Source: Nonomuraea sp.
GTDB lineage: Bacteria > Actinomycetota > Actinomycetes > Streptosporangiales > Streptosporangiaceae
Length of the DNA stretch: 23,248 bases
Direction of reading: 5' to 3'
Assembly (NCBI GenBank): GCA_013362835.1
Contig: JABFVJ010000509.1
Location: 1 to 23,248 of the forward strand
In this document: piece by piece, positions 22,670 to 23,248 of the stretch
Layout: each line of letters opens with the position of its first letter
Numbering within the stretch: position 1 is the first letter of the stretch
Program-made: the position numbers and the translations under genes
Notes under the pieces: model-generated
Told to the model about the DNA's origin: nothing
Database searches by the model: none
The model's input: the letters and a program-made list of their open reading frames with translations, nothing else

Positions 22670-23248
22670 GTGTGCGTCAGGAGGTGCGTCATCACAGTCG
22701 GAGATCTCGGCGAATTCGGTGTGGTAAATCGTATTGCCGCTCGTCTGCCCCAGGGTGAGGGGGTCATGCTCGGCCCGGGTGACGACGCCGCGATGGTCGC
22801 CGCGCCGGACGGCCGCGTGGTGGTGTCGACGGATCTGCTGATCGAGAGCAGGCACTTCCGGCGGGAATGGTCCAGCGGCCACGACGTGGGCCGCAAGGCC
22901 GCCGCCCAGAACCTCGCCGACATCGCCGCCATGGGGGCCGTGCCCACGTCCATCGTGGTCGGGCTCGGCATCCCGGCCGACCTGTCCCTGGCCTGGCTCG
23001 ACGCGCTGACCGACGGGTTCCGCGAGGAGTGCGCGGTGGTGGGCGCGAGCGTGGTCGGCGGTGACATCACCCGTTCCGAGGCGGTGGTCATCGGGGTGAC
23101 CGCGCTGGGCGACCTGGGCGGGCGCGCGCCGGTCAAGCGGTCGGGGGCGCGGCCCGGTCAGGTGGTGGCCGTGGCCGGGCGGCTGGGCTACGCCGCCGCC
23201 GGGTGGGCGCTGCTGGAGGCGGGCGTGCCGGAGAACCCCGTCCTGGAG
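22670..23248 (+). CDS. thiL: Thiamine-monophosphate kinase (3' end outside window)
   Basis: The first 193 codons of ThiL, which phosphorylates thiamine monophosphate to the active pyrophosphate. Recognisable parts are VGDLGEFGVVNRIAARL, the Mg-ATP site GPGDDAAMV, STDLLIESRHFRREW, GRKAAAQNLADIAAMGA and GGDITRSEAVVIGV. The start is uncertain. GTG 22670 is the only nearby canonical in-frame start and gives an extra VCVRRC before the family's usual N-terminus. A textbook AGGAGG at 22679-22684 lies inside this extension, six bases before an ATC codon at 22691 where family proteins normally begin. A TACCCT hexamer at 22664-22669 may be the -10 box, which would put the 5' end after the GTG. Confidence 0.93.
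   Translation, partial: MCVRRCVITVGDLGEFGVVNRIAARLPQGEGVMLGPGDDAAMVAAPDGRVVVSTDLLIESRHFRREWSSGHDVGRKAAAQNLADIAAMGAVPTSIVVGLGIPADLSLAWLDALTDGFREECAVVGASVVGGDITRSEAVVIGVTALGDLGGRAPVKRSGARPGQVVAVAGRLGYAAAGWALLEAGVPENPVLE

Overview
The window is GC-rich, compact chromosomal DNA from an actinomycete. Gene order and protein types (ndgR-leuC-leuD-HU, gpsA-ddl-DUF3515-AsnC-like-thiL, CofC of coenzyme F420 synthesis, GTG starts, a glutamyl-tRNA synthetase beside tRNA-Gln and tRNA-Glu) suggest Streptosporangiales or a relative. That placement is inference from remembered gene content, not a database match. Most of the window is a housekeeping neighbourhood, and I see no phage, insertion sequence, CRISPR array or biosynthetic cluster.

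Layout. 1-1962 (minus) is a five-gene operon of Asp23/Gls24-type envelope proteins and small membrane proteins, each start overlapping the previous stop by four bases; it runs off the left edge. 2116-4258 (plus) is a fumarylacetoacetate-hydrolase-family gene overlapping gltX. 4152-5999 is a MATE exporter (minus) whose 3' end overlaps gltX antisense by 107 bp, divergent from a PadR regulator. 6009-7979 (minus) is an M3 oligopeptidase. A tRNA-Gln gene follows at 8146, then an alpha/beta hydrolase (minus), a NarL-type two-component pair (9236-11052, plus), and two identical tRNA-Glu genes (11341-11507). 11621-13333 (minus) is a large acidic protein of unknown function.

13392-16366 is the leucine block: an NdgR-like IclR regulator (minus) divergent from leuC-leuD, followed by a small unknown gene whose start codon lies in a perfect palindrome. 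HU follows behind a good sigma70-type promoter; it has only the histone-like domain and no lysine-rich tail. Next come a small cold-shock-like protein, an MFS transporter whose last segment is out of frame, cofC, plsC, gpsA and ddl. The right end holds a DUF3515 lipoprotein, a stand-alone AsnC-type ligand-binding domain and the 5' part of thiL.

Functional links. GltX and the three tRNA genes fit indirect Gln-tRNA formation. PlsC and GpsA both serve phospholipid synthesis, and Ddl serves peptidoglycan. NdgR probably controls leuCD. Several single genes appear to be transcribed without a leader: a TANNNT-like -10 box sits exactly six bases before the start codon and no ribosome binding site is visible. 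The most unusual items are this recurrent start arrangement, the palindrome around the start of the 75-aa gene, the leader-trailer pairing around the first tRNA-Glu, the tail-less HU, the MFS frameshift, and the odd start of thiL. I did not find a convincing new biological system.
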